NCBI RefSeq assembly: GCF_002901845.1
Contig: NZ_PPQE01000025.1
Coordinates: 245,658 to 309,657, forward strand
Source: Staphylococcus hominis subsp. hominis
Lineage (GTDB): Bacteria; Bacillota; Bacilli; Staphylococcales; Staphylococcaceae
Direction of reading: 5' to 3'
Length of the DNA stretch: 64,000 bases
In this document: positions 41,852-50,086 of the stretch, one piece after another
How the letters are laid out: each line of letters opens with the position of its first letter
Numbering within the stretch: the stretch's first letter is position 1
Program-made: the position numbers and the translations under genes
The notes under the pieces: model-generated
Told to the model about the DNA's origin: nothing
Databases searched by the model: none
Seen by the model: the letters and a program-made list of their open reading frames with translations, nothing else

Positions 41852-43660
41852 ATGAGTCAACAACTTACTAGAGAAGAGCAAGAACGAAAATATCCAAATG
41901 AAACTTGGGATTTAACAACTATTTTTGAAAGCGATGAAGCTTTTGAAAAAGCATTAAAAGAGGTAGAAAGTTACCTAGGTAAAGAAGAACAATTTAAAGG
42001 ACATCTAGGAGATAGTGCTAAAACTTTATATAATGCTTTAGCTTTAGAAGATGAGATTGGAACACAATTAGAAAAGGTGTATGTTTATGCACATTTAAAA
42101 CAAGACCAAGATACATCTAACGATAAATATACTGGTTTTGAATCTCGTGCGCATCAACTCATCATAAAAATTAGCTCAGCATGGAGTTTCTTAGTTCCAG
42201 AGATTTTGCAAATTGATGAAGAGAAATTAGAATCTTTTATTAAGAGTAACGATGATTTAAAACGTTATGCATTTGACTTGAAATTAATTAATGAAAAACG
42301 TCCACATATTTTAGATGCTGATAAAGAAAAATTATTAACCCAAGCGCAAGATGCATTATCAACTCCAGAAAATGTCTATGGCATGTTTAGTAATGCTGAT
42401 TTAGAATTTAAAGATGCAGTAGATAAAGATGGAAAAAAACATCCTTTAACACAAGGTACATTTATTAAATATTTAGAATCAGATGATCGTGAATTACGTC
42501 AGTCAGCTTATAACAACTTATATGAAGCGTATGGTGCATATAACAATACATTAGGCTCAACTTTAGCTGGTGAAGTTAAGAAAAATATTTTCAATGCTCG
42601 TGCGCATAACTATAAAACGGCACGTGAACGCGCTTTAAGTAATAACCATATTCCTGAAGAAGTATATGATAATTTAGTTGCAACAGTTCATAAATATCTT
42701 CCATTGTTGCATAAATACACTCAATTGAGAAAAGAACTTTTAGGTATTGATGATTTGAAAATGTATGACATTTATACTCCATTAGTTAAAGATGTTAAAT
42801 TTGAAATGCCATATGACAAAGCTAAAGAATGGATGCTAAAAGCGCTAGAACCAATGGGAAAAGAATATTTAGATGTAGTTAAAGAAGGTTTAAATCATCG
42901 TTGGGTAGATGTTTATGAGAATAAAGGAAAACGCTCAGGTGGTTATTCTTCAGGCGCACATTTAACTAATCCATTTATTTTATTAAATTGGTCTGATACA
43001 ATCTCTGATTTATATACACTTGTGCATGAATTTGGACATTCTGCACATAGTTACTTTAGTCGTAAAAATCAACCATCAAACTCTAGTGATTATTCTATCT
43101 TTGTAGCTGAAGTTGCTTCAACATGTAATGAAGCTCTACTAAGTGATTATATGGATAAACATTTAGATGATGATCGACGTCTATTATTACTAAACCAAGA
43201 ACTTGAGCGTTTCAGAGCAACATTATTCCGTCAAACTATGTTTGCTGAATTTGAACATAAAATTCATCAAATTGAGGAAGCGGGAGAGCCATTAACATCA
43301 ACTCGTATGAATGAAGAGTACGCTAAATTAAATAGACAATACTTTGGTGATGTGGTAGAAACAGATGATCATATTAGTAAAGAGTGGTCTCGTATTCCAC
43401 ACTTCTATATGAATTATTATGTGTACCAATATGCAACTGGATACAGTGCAGCTCAAAGTTTAAGTCATCAAATTTTAACAGAAGGACAACCTGCTGTTGA
43501 AAGATATATAAATGAATTCTTGAAAAAAGGTAGTTCTAATTACCCAATTGAGATTCTTAAGAATGCAGGTGTAGATATGACTACACCAGAACCTATAGAG
43601 CAAGCGTGTGAAGTTTTTGAACAAAAATTAGAAGCATTTGAAAAATTAATGAAGCACTAA
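41852..43660 (+). CDS. pepF: Oligoendopeptidase F (M3 family)
   Basis: PepF is a cytosolic zinc oligopeptidase that trims peptides, fitting the nearby peptide importer in nutrition. The 602-residue M3 protein carries the zinc motif HEFGH at 392-396 in TLVHEFGHSAHS, the third ligand in the ASTCNEALLSDY helix downstream, and a conserved substrate-binding stretch near the end (FYMNYYVYQYATGYSAAQ). TAGGAGG lies ahead of the ATG. The small RNA RsaE begins about 100 bases after the stop. Confidence 0.95.
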   Translation: MSQQLTREEQERKYPNETWDLTTIFESDEAFEKALKEVESYLGKEEQFKGHLGDSAKTLYNALALEDEIGTQLEKVYVYAHLKQDQDTSNDKYTGFESRAHQLIIKISSAWSFLVPEILQIDEEKLESFIKSNDDLKRYAFDLKLINEKRPHILDADKEKLLTQAQDALSTPENVYGMFSNADLEFKDAVDKDGKKHPLTQGTFIKYLESDDRELRQSAYNNLYEAYGAYNNTLGSTLAGEVKKNIFNARAHNYKTARERALSNNHIPEEVYDNLVATVHKYLPLLHKYTQLRKELLGIDDLKMYDIYTPLVKDVKFEMPYDKAKEWMLKALEPMGKEYLDVVKEGLNHRWVDVYENKGKRSGGYSSGAHLTNPFILLNWSDTISDLYTLVHEFGHSAHSYFSRKNQPSNSSDYSIFVAEVASTCNEALLSDYMDKHLDDDRRLLLLNQELERFRATLFRQTMFAEFEHKIHQIEEAGEPLTSTRMNEEYAKLNRQYFGDVVETDDHISKEWSRIPHFYMNYYVYQYATGYSAAQSLSHQILTEGQPAVERYINEFLKKGSSNYPIEILKNAGVDMTTPEPIEQACEVFEQKLEAFEKLMKH

Positions 43661-43724
43661 AAATAGTGTATTCGTTCTCAATGTGTCTAATTTGTGACAT
43701 TTTGGATGGAAATGTAGTTTAATA

Positions 43725-43755
43725 TTGAAACGGCGTTTTGAGCGTGTTATATTAT
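43725..43755 (+). promoter_or_regulatory. rsaE promoter
   Basis: TTGAAA (43725-43730), 17-base spacer, TATATT (43748-43753), with a start expected near 43761. TTTGTGACA at 43691-43699 upstream resembles the ResD-type box TTTGTGAAT; the S. aureus homologue SrrA activates rsaE. Confidence 0.7.
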
Positions 43756-43761
43756 ATACAT

Positions 43762-43860
43762 GAAATTAATCACATAACAAACATACCCCTTTGTTTGAAG
43801 TGAAAAATTTCTCCCATCCCCTTTGTTTAGCGTCGTGTAATCAGACACGGCGTTTTTTTT
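43762..43860 (+). ncRNA. rsaE: Small regulatory RNA RsaE (RoxS)
   Basis: The roughly 100-nt sequence between pepF and spxH matches RsaE as I know it from S. aureus, including the 5' GAAATTAATCACATAAC, the C-rich seed regions (CCCC at 43786, CTCCC at 43811, TCCCC at 43817), and the terminator hairpin CGTCGTGT/ACACGGCG with T8 at 43853-43860. RsaE/RoxS is a conserved trans-acting RNA that pairs its UCCC motifs to Shine-Dalgarno regions of citric acid cycle, folate and amino-acid catabolism messages, and answers NO and redox state. Location between pepF and yjbH is the same in S. aureus. Confidence 0.93.
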
Positions 43861-43890
43861 ATGCTTAATTATTAAATCAATTTAATATAA

Positions 43891-43926
43891 AAAGAGCGAT
43901 ACACTTCATATAAGTGATCGCTCTTT
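43891..43926 (-). terminator. Terminator after spxH
   Basis: AAAGAGCGAT-CACTT arms (43891-43906 and 43912-43926, one bulged base) directly follow the spxH stop on the minus strand and lead into a short U-rich tail. Confidence 0.75.
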
Positions 43927-43927
43927 G

Positions 43928-44725
43928 TTATTTCTTAGGCATTTTAGATTGCCAAAATTCGCCGTCAGGATAATTTAGTTTTTCAACTTTTTGTTGTAAA
44001 GCTAATTTTTTTAATTCTTTTACGAGTAACTTTTCCGGCCACTCATAAATAGTAAGCAGTTCTTCCATCGTTACTAATTGTTTGGATTGAATATAAGTTT
44101 CGAGATTTGGAGGTAATTCTTTTTCGATAGGGCATCCCATTAATTCATTAATAATATAAGTATAAATATGGTAAGGATAAAGACCTTCGACTTTCAAACC
44201 TTCTTCATGCACATCTTCACTAAAAAATACAAGTGAAGGCGCTTGTTCAATTTCCATTTCTCTTGCAATATGCAAATCTATTTTTAAACTTTCGGTAAGT
44301 TTATTTTTTTGTAAGTCTTCTTTGAAAACATCATAATCTAAACCAGCATTTTTAATACAATTACAAATCATTTCTTCAGTGATAATATCGTTTTTTGGTA
44401 TAATTTCGTTCTGCATTAAATGAATAAAACGTTCCGCTCTTAATCTACCTTGTAATTCAGCAGCTTTATATGCTAAAGCAATATTATCAAAATCTGAAGT
44501 ACTTTGAGCTTGACATTTAGTCAAAACCTTTAATGAAGGATTCAAAATATGTCTGATTCGAATATATTGATTATACTCAATTCTTAATTTAGAAATAATT
44601 GCGGATAATTTAAAACAATCTTTATTAAAGGGATCAAAGAATGAATAAATTTCTATTTTATTTACAGGTGACAGATTAGTGCTTTCACGACTCGCATTAT
44701 CTACAATTTTAAGTTCTTCAGCCAT
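43928..44725 (-). CDS. spxH: ClpXP adaptor SpxH (YjbH)
   Basis: SpxH binds Spx and presents it to ClpXP; under thiol stress it aggregates and Spx rises. It also influences beta-lactam susceptibility and nitrosative stress in S. aureus. The 265-residue DsbA/FrnE-like protein has IYSFFDPFNKDC at the thioredoxin-like active site, so only the second cysteine of a CxxC remains, and SLVFFSEDVHEEGLKVEGLYPY with the cis-proline region. GAAGGTGAG precedes the ATG. It leads a minus-strand group with truncated haemoglobin and CYTH genes upstream, i.e. it is the last of the three. Confidence 0.94.
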   Translation of the reverse strand: MAEELKIVDNASRESTNLSPVNKIEIYSFFDPFNKDCFKLSAIISKLRIEYNQYIRIRHILNPSLKVLTKCQAQSTSDFDNIALAYKAAELQGRLRAERFIHLMQNEIIPKNDIITEEMICNCIKNAGLDYDVFKEDLQKNKLTESLKIDLHIAREMEIEQAPSLVFFSEDVHEEGLKVEGLYPYHIYTYIINELMGCPIEKELPPNLETYIQSKQLVTMEELLTIYEWPEKLLVKELKKLALQQKVEKLNYPDGEFWQSKMPKK

Positions 44726-44748
44726 GTTAAACTCACCTTCAATTATAT

Positions 44749-45114
44749 TTAGGAATTCACCATATGGTTAGCAGTTAAACACAATCTTTCATACAAGTAT
44801 TCGCCAACTCCTGTTGGAAATTGAGCTTTATTGATTGCTTTATACATATTTTCTAACCATGCATCTCTTTCATAAGTAGTAATTCTAAATGCCATATGTC
44901 TCTTTTTTAACATTGGGTGACCATGTTCTTGAGTGTATAAATCAGGACCTCCTAGAAATTGTGTTAAAAATTGCTTTTGCTTTCTACTTGTTTCTTTAAA
45001 ATCTCCAGGAAATAAATGGTTGATTCTTTGATCATTCTCTACAAGAAAGTAGAAATAATCAATCATATCATACAAAGCTTTTTCTCCTATTACATCATAA
45101 GGTGTTGTAGTCAT
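44749..45114 (-). CDS. Truncated haemoglobin (group II, YjbI type)
   Basis: A 121-residue single-domain truncated globin. It begins MTTTPYDVIG and has the group II features: FLGGPDLYTQEHGHPMLKKRHMAF, where the histidine of MLKKRH is the proximal haem ligand region, and the RITTYERDAWLENM helix. In Bacillus YjbI can act as a partner of YjbH in oxidative stress. The start at 45114 follows GGGTGAT; a longer frame from 45189 adds non-conserved residues. It lies 23 bases ahead of spxH on the same strand, suggesting co-transcription. Confidence 0.9.
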   Translation of the reverse strand: MTTTPYDVIGEKALYDMIDYFYFLVENDQRINHLFPGDFKETSRKQKQFLTQFLGGPDLYTQEHGHPMLKKRHMAFRITTYERDAWLENMYKAINKAQFPTGVGEYLYERLCLTANHMVNS

Positions 45115-45207
45115 AGTATCACCCATTTCTATTAATATATTTCTAATATAACATGAATTTTTACATTTAAAAGTAATTTGACTTTTCACAAGTTTATCTC
45201 ACATCTA

Positions 45208-45783
45208 TTATAATTGAGCTTGATATTCAAAAAATCGTTGAACTTTATTTTTAGGTGGCTCGTGAACTAAGTTAAATTGTTTTAATAAATTTTGAAATTT
45301 TTCAAAGCCTATTTGATAATCATTGACTTCAAATTCTAATTCATAGTCTGTTTTATCAAAGTATTGACTTTTATCTAATACTAATAGTTCATTTTGAAAT
45401 TCAACTTCTAGTCTTTCAGTTGTCAATGCACCTAAAACACTTAATTCGTTTTCTCCAATATCAAATTCAGTAAGAATGTTTTGAATATCATTAGGTAATG
45501 TTGATTTGACAATTGTTTGTCCAATATGAGGCTTCATATCGATTAGATGATTATATTCTATCAAGCCAACTTTAGCTGGTACTTTTAGTGTGATTTCAAA
45601 TCTGTTTTGTTTAACACGTATTCTTAAAGCAGAACGATGATCACGTAGTTTAAAACTAGGTGTTTCAATATAATAATTGATTTGAGTGAATGGTGTGAGT
45701 TGTTTAAAATAAGAAGCTTTAATCGCGTTATATGTATTGAAATCAATTAATTGCTTAAATTCAATTTCATTATTAGTACTCAT
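45208..45783 (-). CDS. CYTH domain protein (YjbK type)
   Basis: A 191-residue CYTH/triphosphate tunnel metalloenzyme. The defining ExExK motif is present as EIEFK at the N-terminus, and charged beta-strands typical of the tunnel follow (SALRIRVKQNRFEITLKVPAK, YELEFEVNDY). CYTH enzymes act on tripolyphosphate, thiamine triphosphate or ATP; the substrate here is not clear. GAGGTG precedes the ATG. It is the promoter-proximal gene of the CYTH-globin-spxH group and is divergent from UPF0738-relQ, as in Bacillus yjbK/yjbM. Confidence 0.87.
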   Translation of the reverse strand: MSTNNEIEFKQLIDFNTYNAIKASYFKQLTPFTQINYYIETPSFKLRDHRSALRIRVKQNRFEITLKVPAKVGLIEYNHLIDMKPHIGQTIVKSTLPNDIQNILTEFDIGENELSVLGALTTERLEVEFQNELLVLDKSQYFDKTDYELEFEVNDYQIGFEKFQNLLKQFNLVHEPPKNKVQRFFEYQAQL

Positions 45784-45992
45784 AATTACACCTCATTAGA
45801 AAATCTTTAGTATATTATTGTAGTTCATTATGACGGACATTTGTAAAAAATTAAAGTAATAACAATACTAAAAATAAAATATATAGAGCTAAATATTTAA
45901 TCGTTTAGAGCATACTTGAACTATGGTACTCTAATGTGTGTTTGAAAGTTAAATTATGTTAAACTAATAAGGAATAATAAGGAGGAACAAGC

Positions 45993-46340
45993 ATGCGTAT
46001 ATATGTAAATGAAATTAAAATCAAAGATGATAGCATTTATTGCTACTCAGAAGATCCAACTGATGGATTAGATGAAGTAGGACAAATGCTTGTAGATAGT
46101 GATAATTTTAGTTTTGCTTATTTATTAGATGATGGCTCGTCGTATTCATATTTGATTTTTGTACAAGAGACGTGGTCAATGTTACATAATAATAGAGATA
46201 AAAAAGTAATTATTAATGATGAATTAGAATTAGAACATTTTCAAGATGAGTTAAGTTATATCCTAGAAAATGTTGAAGGAAATAATAACTATGGTAAGGA
46301 GTTTGTTTCAGCAGTTGAAGAAACTTTCGAACTAAAGTGA
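45993..46340 (+). CDS. UPF0738 family protein
   Basis: A small acidic, soluble protein of 115 residues without signal or membrane segments. Its [28 protein letters not shown] start and late [15 protein letters not shown] are recognisable from the UPF0738 family, found only next to relQ in staphylococci. No function is known. AAGGAGGAAC precedes the ATG. It heads a tight run with relQ and nadK (gaps of about 15 bases), so it is probably expressed with them. Confidence 0.8.
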   Translation: MRIYVNEIKIKDDSIYCYSEDPTDGLDEVGQMLVDSDNFSFAYLLDDGSSYSYLIFVQETWSMLHNNRDKKVIINDELELEHFQDELSYILENVEGNNNYGKEFVSAVEETFELK

Positions 46341-46356
46341 AACGGAGTGGAACCAT

Positions 46357-46986
46357 ATGAATCAATGGGAGCAATTTTTAACACCATATAAACAAGCTGT
46401 CGATGAATTAAAGGTGAAATTAAAAGGCTTACGTAAGCAATATGAAGTTGGAGAAAACGCCTCACCCATTGAATTTGTAACTGGTCGTGTAAAGCCTATT
46501 ACAAGTATCATTGATAAAGCGAATAAAAGGGGAATTCCTTTTGATCGATTACGTGAAGAAATGTACGACATAGCTGGTTTAAGGATGATGTGTCAATTCG
46601 TTGATGATATTGATGTAGTTGTTAATATGCTTAGACAACGTCAAGATTTTAAAGTTGTCGAAGAAAGAGATTATATTAACAATACAAAACAAAGTGGTTA
46701 TCGTTCATATCATGTAATTATCGAGTATCCAATTGAAACATTAAGTGGTCAAAAAATGATATTAGCTGAAATTCAAATTCGCACATTAGCAATGAATTTT
46801 TGGGCTACAATCGAACATACATTAAGATACAAATATGATGGAGATTATCCTGCTGAGATACAACATCGTCTAGAAAGAGCAGCTGAAGCGGCTTACTTAT
46901 TAGATGAAGAGATGTCTGAAATTAAAGAGGAAATACAAGAAGCTCAAAAATATTATACTCAAAAACGTGCAAAAAAACATGACTGA
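46357..46986 (+). CDS. relQ: Small alarmone (p)ppGpp synthetase RelQ
   Basis: RelQ (SAS1/YjbM) transfers pyrophosphate from ATP to GDP or GTP without the hydrolase and regulatory domains of Rel. The 209 residues form one synthetase domain with [18 protein letters not shown], the catalytic and G-loop region [36 protein letters not shown] and a C-terminal helical tail for the tetramer. In S. aureus relQ answers cell-wall stress. It lies 16 bases after the UPF0738 gene and 14 before nadK. Confidence 0.94.
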   Translation: MNQWEQFLTPYKQAVDELKVKLKGLRKQYEVGENASPIEFVTGRVKPITSIIDKANKRGIPFDRLREEMYDIAGLRMMCQFVDDIDVVVNMLRQRQDFKVVEERDYINNTKQSGYRSYHVIIEYPIETLSGQKMILAEIQIRTLAMNFWATIEHTLRYKYDGDYPAEIQHRLERAAEAAYLLDEEMSEIKEEIQEAQKYYTQKRAKKHD

Positions 46987-47000
46987 TGAGGTGTCAATAC

Positions 47001-47807
47001 ATGCGTTATACGATTTTATCTAAAGGTGACTCTAAATCAAACACGCTTAAACATAAAATGATGAATCAAATGAATTCTTTTCATATGATAGAGGATACAG
47101 AAAATCCAGAAATAGTGATATCTGTCGGTGGAGATGGAACACTTTTGCAAGCATTTCATCAGTATAGTCATATGTTATCAAATGTGGCATTCGTTGGAGT
47201 ACATACTGGTCATTTAGGTTTTTACGCAGACTGGTTACCTCATGAAGTTGAAAAATTGATTGATGAAATTCATCATTCTGAATTTCAAGTGATTGAATAT
47301 CCATTACTTGAAATTATTGTTAAATATAACAACACTAAGAATGAAACACACTATCTAGCACTCAATGAAGCAACTATGAAAACTGAAAATGGATCAACAT
47401 TAGTAGCAGATGTCGCAATTAGAGGTAAACATTTTGAACGATTTAGAGGAGATGGTCTATGTATTTCCACACCTTCTGGGTCGACGGCTTATAATAAAGC
47501 GCTAGGCGGTGCACTGATTCACCCTTCTCTTGAAGCCATACAAATTACTGAAATTGCATCTATTAATAATAGAGTATTTAGAACGGTAGGTTCACCCTTA
47601 GTATTACCTAAGCATCATACATGTTTGATTACACCTGTAAATCATAATACAATTAGAACAACAATTGATCATGTCAGTCTAAAACATAAAAATGTGAGCG
47701 ACATTCAATTTAGAGTCGCAAATGAAAAAGTTCGTTTTGCTAGATTTAGACCATTTCCTTTTTGGAAAAGAGTTCATGATTCGTTTATTGAAAGTGAAGA
47801 TGATTGA
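47001..47807 (+). CDS. nadK: NAD kinase
   Basis: NadK phosphorylates NAD+ to NADP+, the only route to NADPH pools. The 268-residue protein shows the GGDGT motif in [14 protein letters not shown] (about residue 40-53), the NEATMKTE substrate motif, and the glycine-rich [20 protein letters not shown]. The ATG at 47001 follows GAGGTG by 7 bases and matches relatives; an upstream ATG at 46986 overlaps the relQ stop and has no ribosome site. Its TGA overlaps the next ATG by one base. Confidence 0.95.
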   Translation: MRYTILSKGDSKSNTLKHKMMNQMNSFHMIEDTENPEIVISVGGDGTLLQAFHQYSHMLSNVAFVGVHTGHLGFYADWLPHEVEKLIDEIHHSEFQVIEYPLLEIIVKYNNTKNETHYLALNEATMKTENGSTLVADVAIRGKHFERFRGDGLCISTPSGSTAYNKALGGALIHPSLEAIQITEIASINNRVFRTVGSPLVLPKHHTCLITPVNHNTIRTTIDHVSLKHKNVSDIQFRVANEKVRFARFRPFPFWKRVHDSFIESEDD

Positions 47808-48673
47808 TGAAATTTGTATACCATATTCATAGCGAAGAAATGCTTAAGACATTTTTACAACGTCATAATTATTCAAAGAAAACAATTAGCGCCATTAAAC
47901 GTGATGGCGCTTTAATTATTAATAGGCAACCTGTGACAGTTAGATATATATTGAAAAAAGATGATCACCTTATTGTTAAACTGCCGGAAGAAGTTCCGAG
48001 TACATATCTTCGTCCTTCAAACAAACATATTGAAATATTATATGAAGATACATATTTAATTATCGTTTCAAAACCGGTCCATTTAAATTGTACACCTTCA
48101 AGAGAACATCCTCATGATAGTTTAATTGAGCGCGTGATGTATTATTTAAATCATTCTACAAATAAAGTACAATATGTAGTACCTCATATTGTTACAAGAT
48201 TAGATCGTAATACGACGGGCATCGTTATCTTTACTAAACATGGTCATATTCATCATCTTATGTCGACATTTGAAATAGATAAACGATATATATGTGTGTG
48301 TTACGGTAAAACTAAAGAACAATCTATGATAGAGGCACCTATTGGTAGAAATAAAGATAGTATTATTACTCGGTGTATTACGCCATCCGGTAAATATGCA
48401 AAAACTGAATATAAAACGTTGAGTAGTCATCACAGTGCAAGTTTATGTGAAGTTAAATTACATACTGGACGAACACACCAAATTAGAGTTCATTTTAAGC
48501 ACATTGGTCATCCACTTATTGGGGATGACTTATATGATGGTTTTCATCCTCGGATTCAAACACAATCTTTACAGTGTTATAAAGTAAAATTTATACATCC
48601 AATATATAATAAAGAAATCGAGATTATTATAGATTATAAAAACTTAGAAAAAATATATCAAAGTGTAAATTAA
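47807..48673 (+). CDS. RluA/RluD-family pseudouridine synthase (YjbO type)
   Basis: This 288-residue enzyme isomerises uridine in rRNA or tRNA. An N-terminal S4-like RNA-binding region (KKTISAIKRDGALIINRQPV) precedes the catalytic domain with the RLDRNTTGIVIFTKHG motif, whose aspartate is the nucleophile, and the HTGRTHQIRVHFKHIGHPLIGDDLY signature. The target site is not evident; Bacillus YjbO is also uncharacterised. The start overlaps the nadK stop (TGATG), so translation is likely coupled. Confidence 0.9.
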   Translation: MKFVYHIHSEEMLKTFLQRHNYSKKTISAIKRDGALIINRQPVTVRYILKKDDHLIVKLPEEVPSTYLRPSNKHIEILYEDTYLIIVSKPVHLNCTPSREHPHDSLIERVMYYLNHSTNKVQYVVPHIVTRLDRNTTGIVIFTKHGHIHHLMSTFEIDKRYICVCYGKTKEQSMIEAPIGRNKDSIITRCITPSGKYAKTEYKTLSSHHSASLCEVKLHTGRTHQIRVHFKHIGHPLIGDDLYDGFHPRIQTQSLQCYKVKFIHPIYNKEIEIIIDYKNLEKIYQSVN

Positions 48674-48691
48674 AATTAGGAGGTACACTTG

Positions 48692-50077
48692 ATGTCATTA
48701 AATACAGAAACAACTGACATACAACATAATAAAGTATACAATCAAAAACTGTTAGATGACAGTTTAAACCGCAATGATATAGATCAATTCAGAAAAGAAT
48801 TTCTAACTTTACATCAATATGAACAAAGTGAATATTTTGAAAATACAACGAATCAGAATAGACAAAGAATATTCGAATTTTTATCGCCTCAAGAAGTGAG
48901 TAGATTTTTTAATCAATTAGATATTGAAGGGAAAGAATATGAAATATTATTTGATTCAATGCATGCACATTATGCAAGTGAAGTATTAGAAAATATGTCT
49001 ACAGATAACGCAGTTGATATTCTAAATGAATTATCTAACTCAAAAGTTGCCAGTTTATTAGCTTTGATGGACAACAGAGTCACAGATAAAATCAAAAAGT
49101 TATTACATTATGAAGAAGATACTGCTGGCGGTATCATGACTACTGAATATATTTCATTGGACATTGGTACATCTGTAAAAGAGGCACTCATGCTAGTTAA
49201 AAGTCAAGCACCTGACGCAGAAACGATATATGTGATTTATGTCGTTGATACTGCCGGTCAACTCGTAGGTGTTCTATCTTTGAAAGATTTAATTGTAGCA
49301 AATATTGATGCTCATGTTGAAGAAGTAATGATTCAACGTGTTGTAAGTGTAAATGTAGAAGAGGATCAAGAACGTGTTGCTCAAAAAATGAAAGATTATG
49401 ACTTTATTGCCATGCCTGTTATCGACTATCAACATCATTTAGTAGGGATTATCACAATAGATGATATTTTAGATGTCGTAAATGAAGAAGCAGATGAAGA
49501 TTATTCACGTTTAGCAGGGGTTTCTGATACTAAATCTACTGATCAATCAGTATTTAAGAAAGCATTGAAGAGATTACCGTGGCTGATTATTTTAACATTT
49601 TTAGGTATGATAACAGCAACGATTCTGGGTGGTTTTGAAGATACATTGTCGCAAGTTGCATTATTAGCAGCATTTATCCCTATTATAAGTGGGATGTCAG
49701 GAAATTCAGGAACGCAATCATTAGCAGTGTCTGTTCGTAATATTTCTAATGGTGATATTAAAGAAAAAAGTAAACTTAAAATAGCTTTAAAAGAAGCAGG
49801 CAGTGGGTTAATCACTGGTTTTGTGTGTGCAGTGATTTTATTCTTAATTATTGTCATTATTTATCGTCAACCCTTCTTGGCACTGATTGTAGGTGCAAGT
49901 TTAACTATTGCCATGACAGTAGGTACGTTAGTAGGCTCAATGATTCCAATCTTAATGAATAAAATTCATATCGATCCTGCTGTCGCAAGCGGACCATTTA
50001 TTACAACTATCAATGATATTGTAAGTATGTTAATTTATTTTGGCCTTGCAACAACATTTATGTCATATCTAACATAG
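48692..50077 (+). CDS. mgtE: Magnesium transporter MgtE
   Basis: MgtE is a homodimeric Mg2+ channel gated by cytosolic Mg2+. In 461 residues there are the N-terminal superhelical domain (about 20-140, with ALMDNRVTDKIKKLL), a CBS pair (about 150-275; DTAGGIMTTEYISL, AMPVIDYQHHLVGIITIDDILDV), the plug helix, and five membrane helices with the pore signature GMSGNSGTQSLAVSVR. AGGAGG lies 7 bases ahead of the ATG. There is no M-box or ykoK riboswitch in the short gap before it. It is followed after 9 bases by cpaA. Confidence 0.93.
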   Translation: MSLNTETTDIQHNKVYNQKLLDDSLNRNDIDQFRKEFLTLHQYEQSEYFENTTNQNRQRIFEFLSPQEVSRFFNQLDIEGKEYEILFDSMHAHYASEVLENMSTDNAVDILNELSNSKVASLLALMDNRVTDKIKKLLHYEEDTAGGIMTTEYISLDIGTSVKEALMLVKSQAPDAETIYVIYVVDTAGQLVGVLSLKDLIVANIDAHVEEVMIQRVVSVNVEEDQERVAQKMKDYDFIAMPVIDYQHHLVGIITIDDILDVVNEEADEDYSRLAGVSDTKSTDQSVFKKALKRLPWLIILTFLGMITATILGGFEDTLSQVALLAAFIPIISGMSGNSGTQSLAVSVRNISNGDIKEKSKLKIALKEAGSGLITGFVCAVILFLIIVIIYRQPFLALIVGASLTIAMTVGTLVGSMIPILMNKIHIDPAVASGPFITTINDIVSMLIYFGLATTFMSYLT

Positions 50078-50086
50078 GGGGATGAA

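Noticed and set aside
48674..48691. Mg2+ riboswitch (M-box or ykoK) before mgtE
   Set aside because: The gap between the RluD-like gene and mgtE is only 18 bases.
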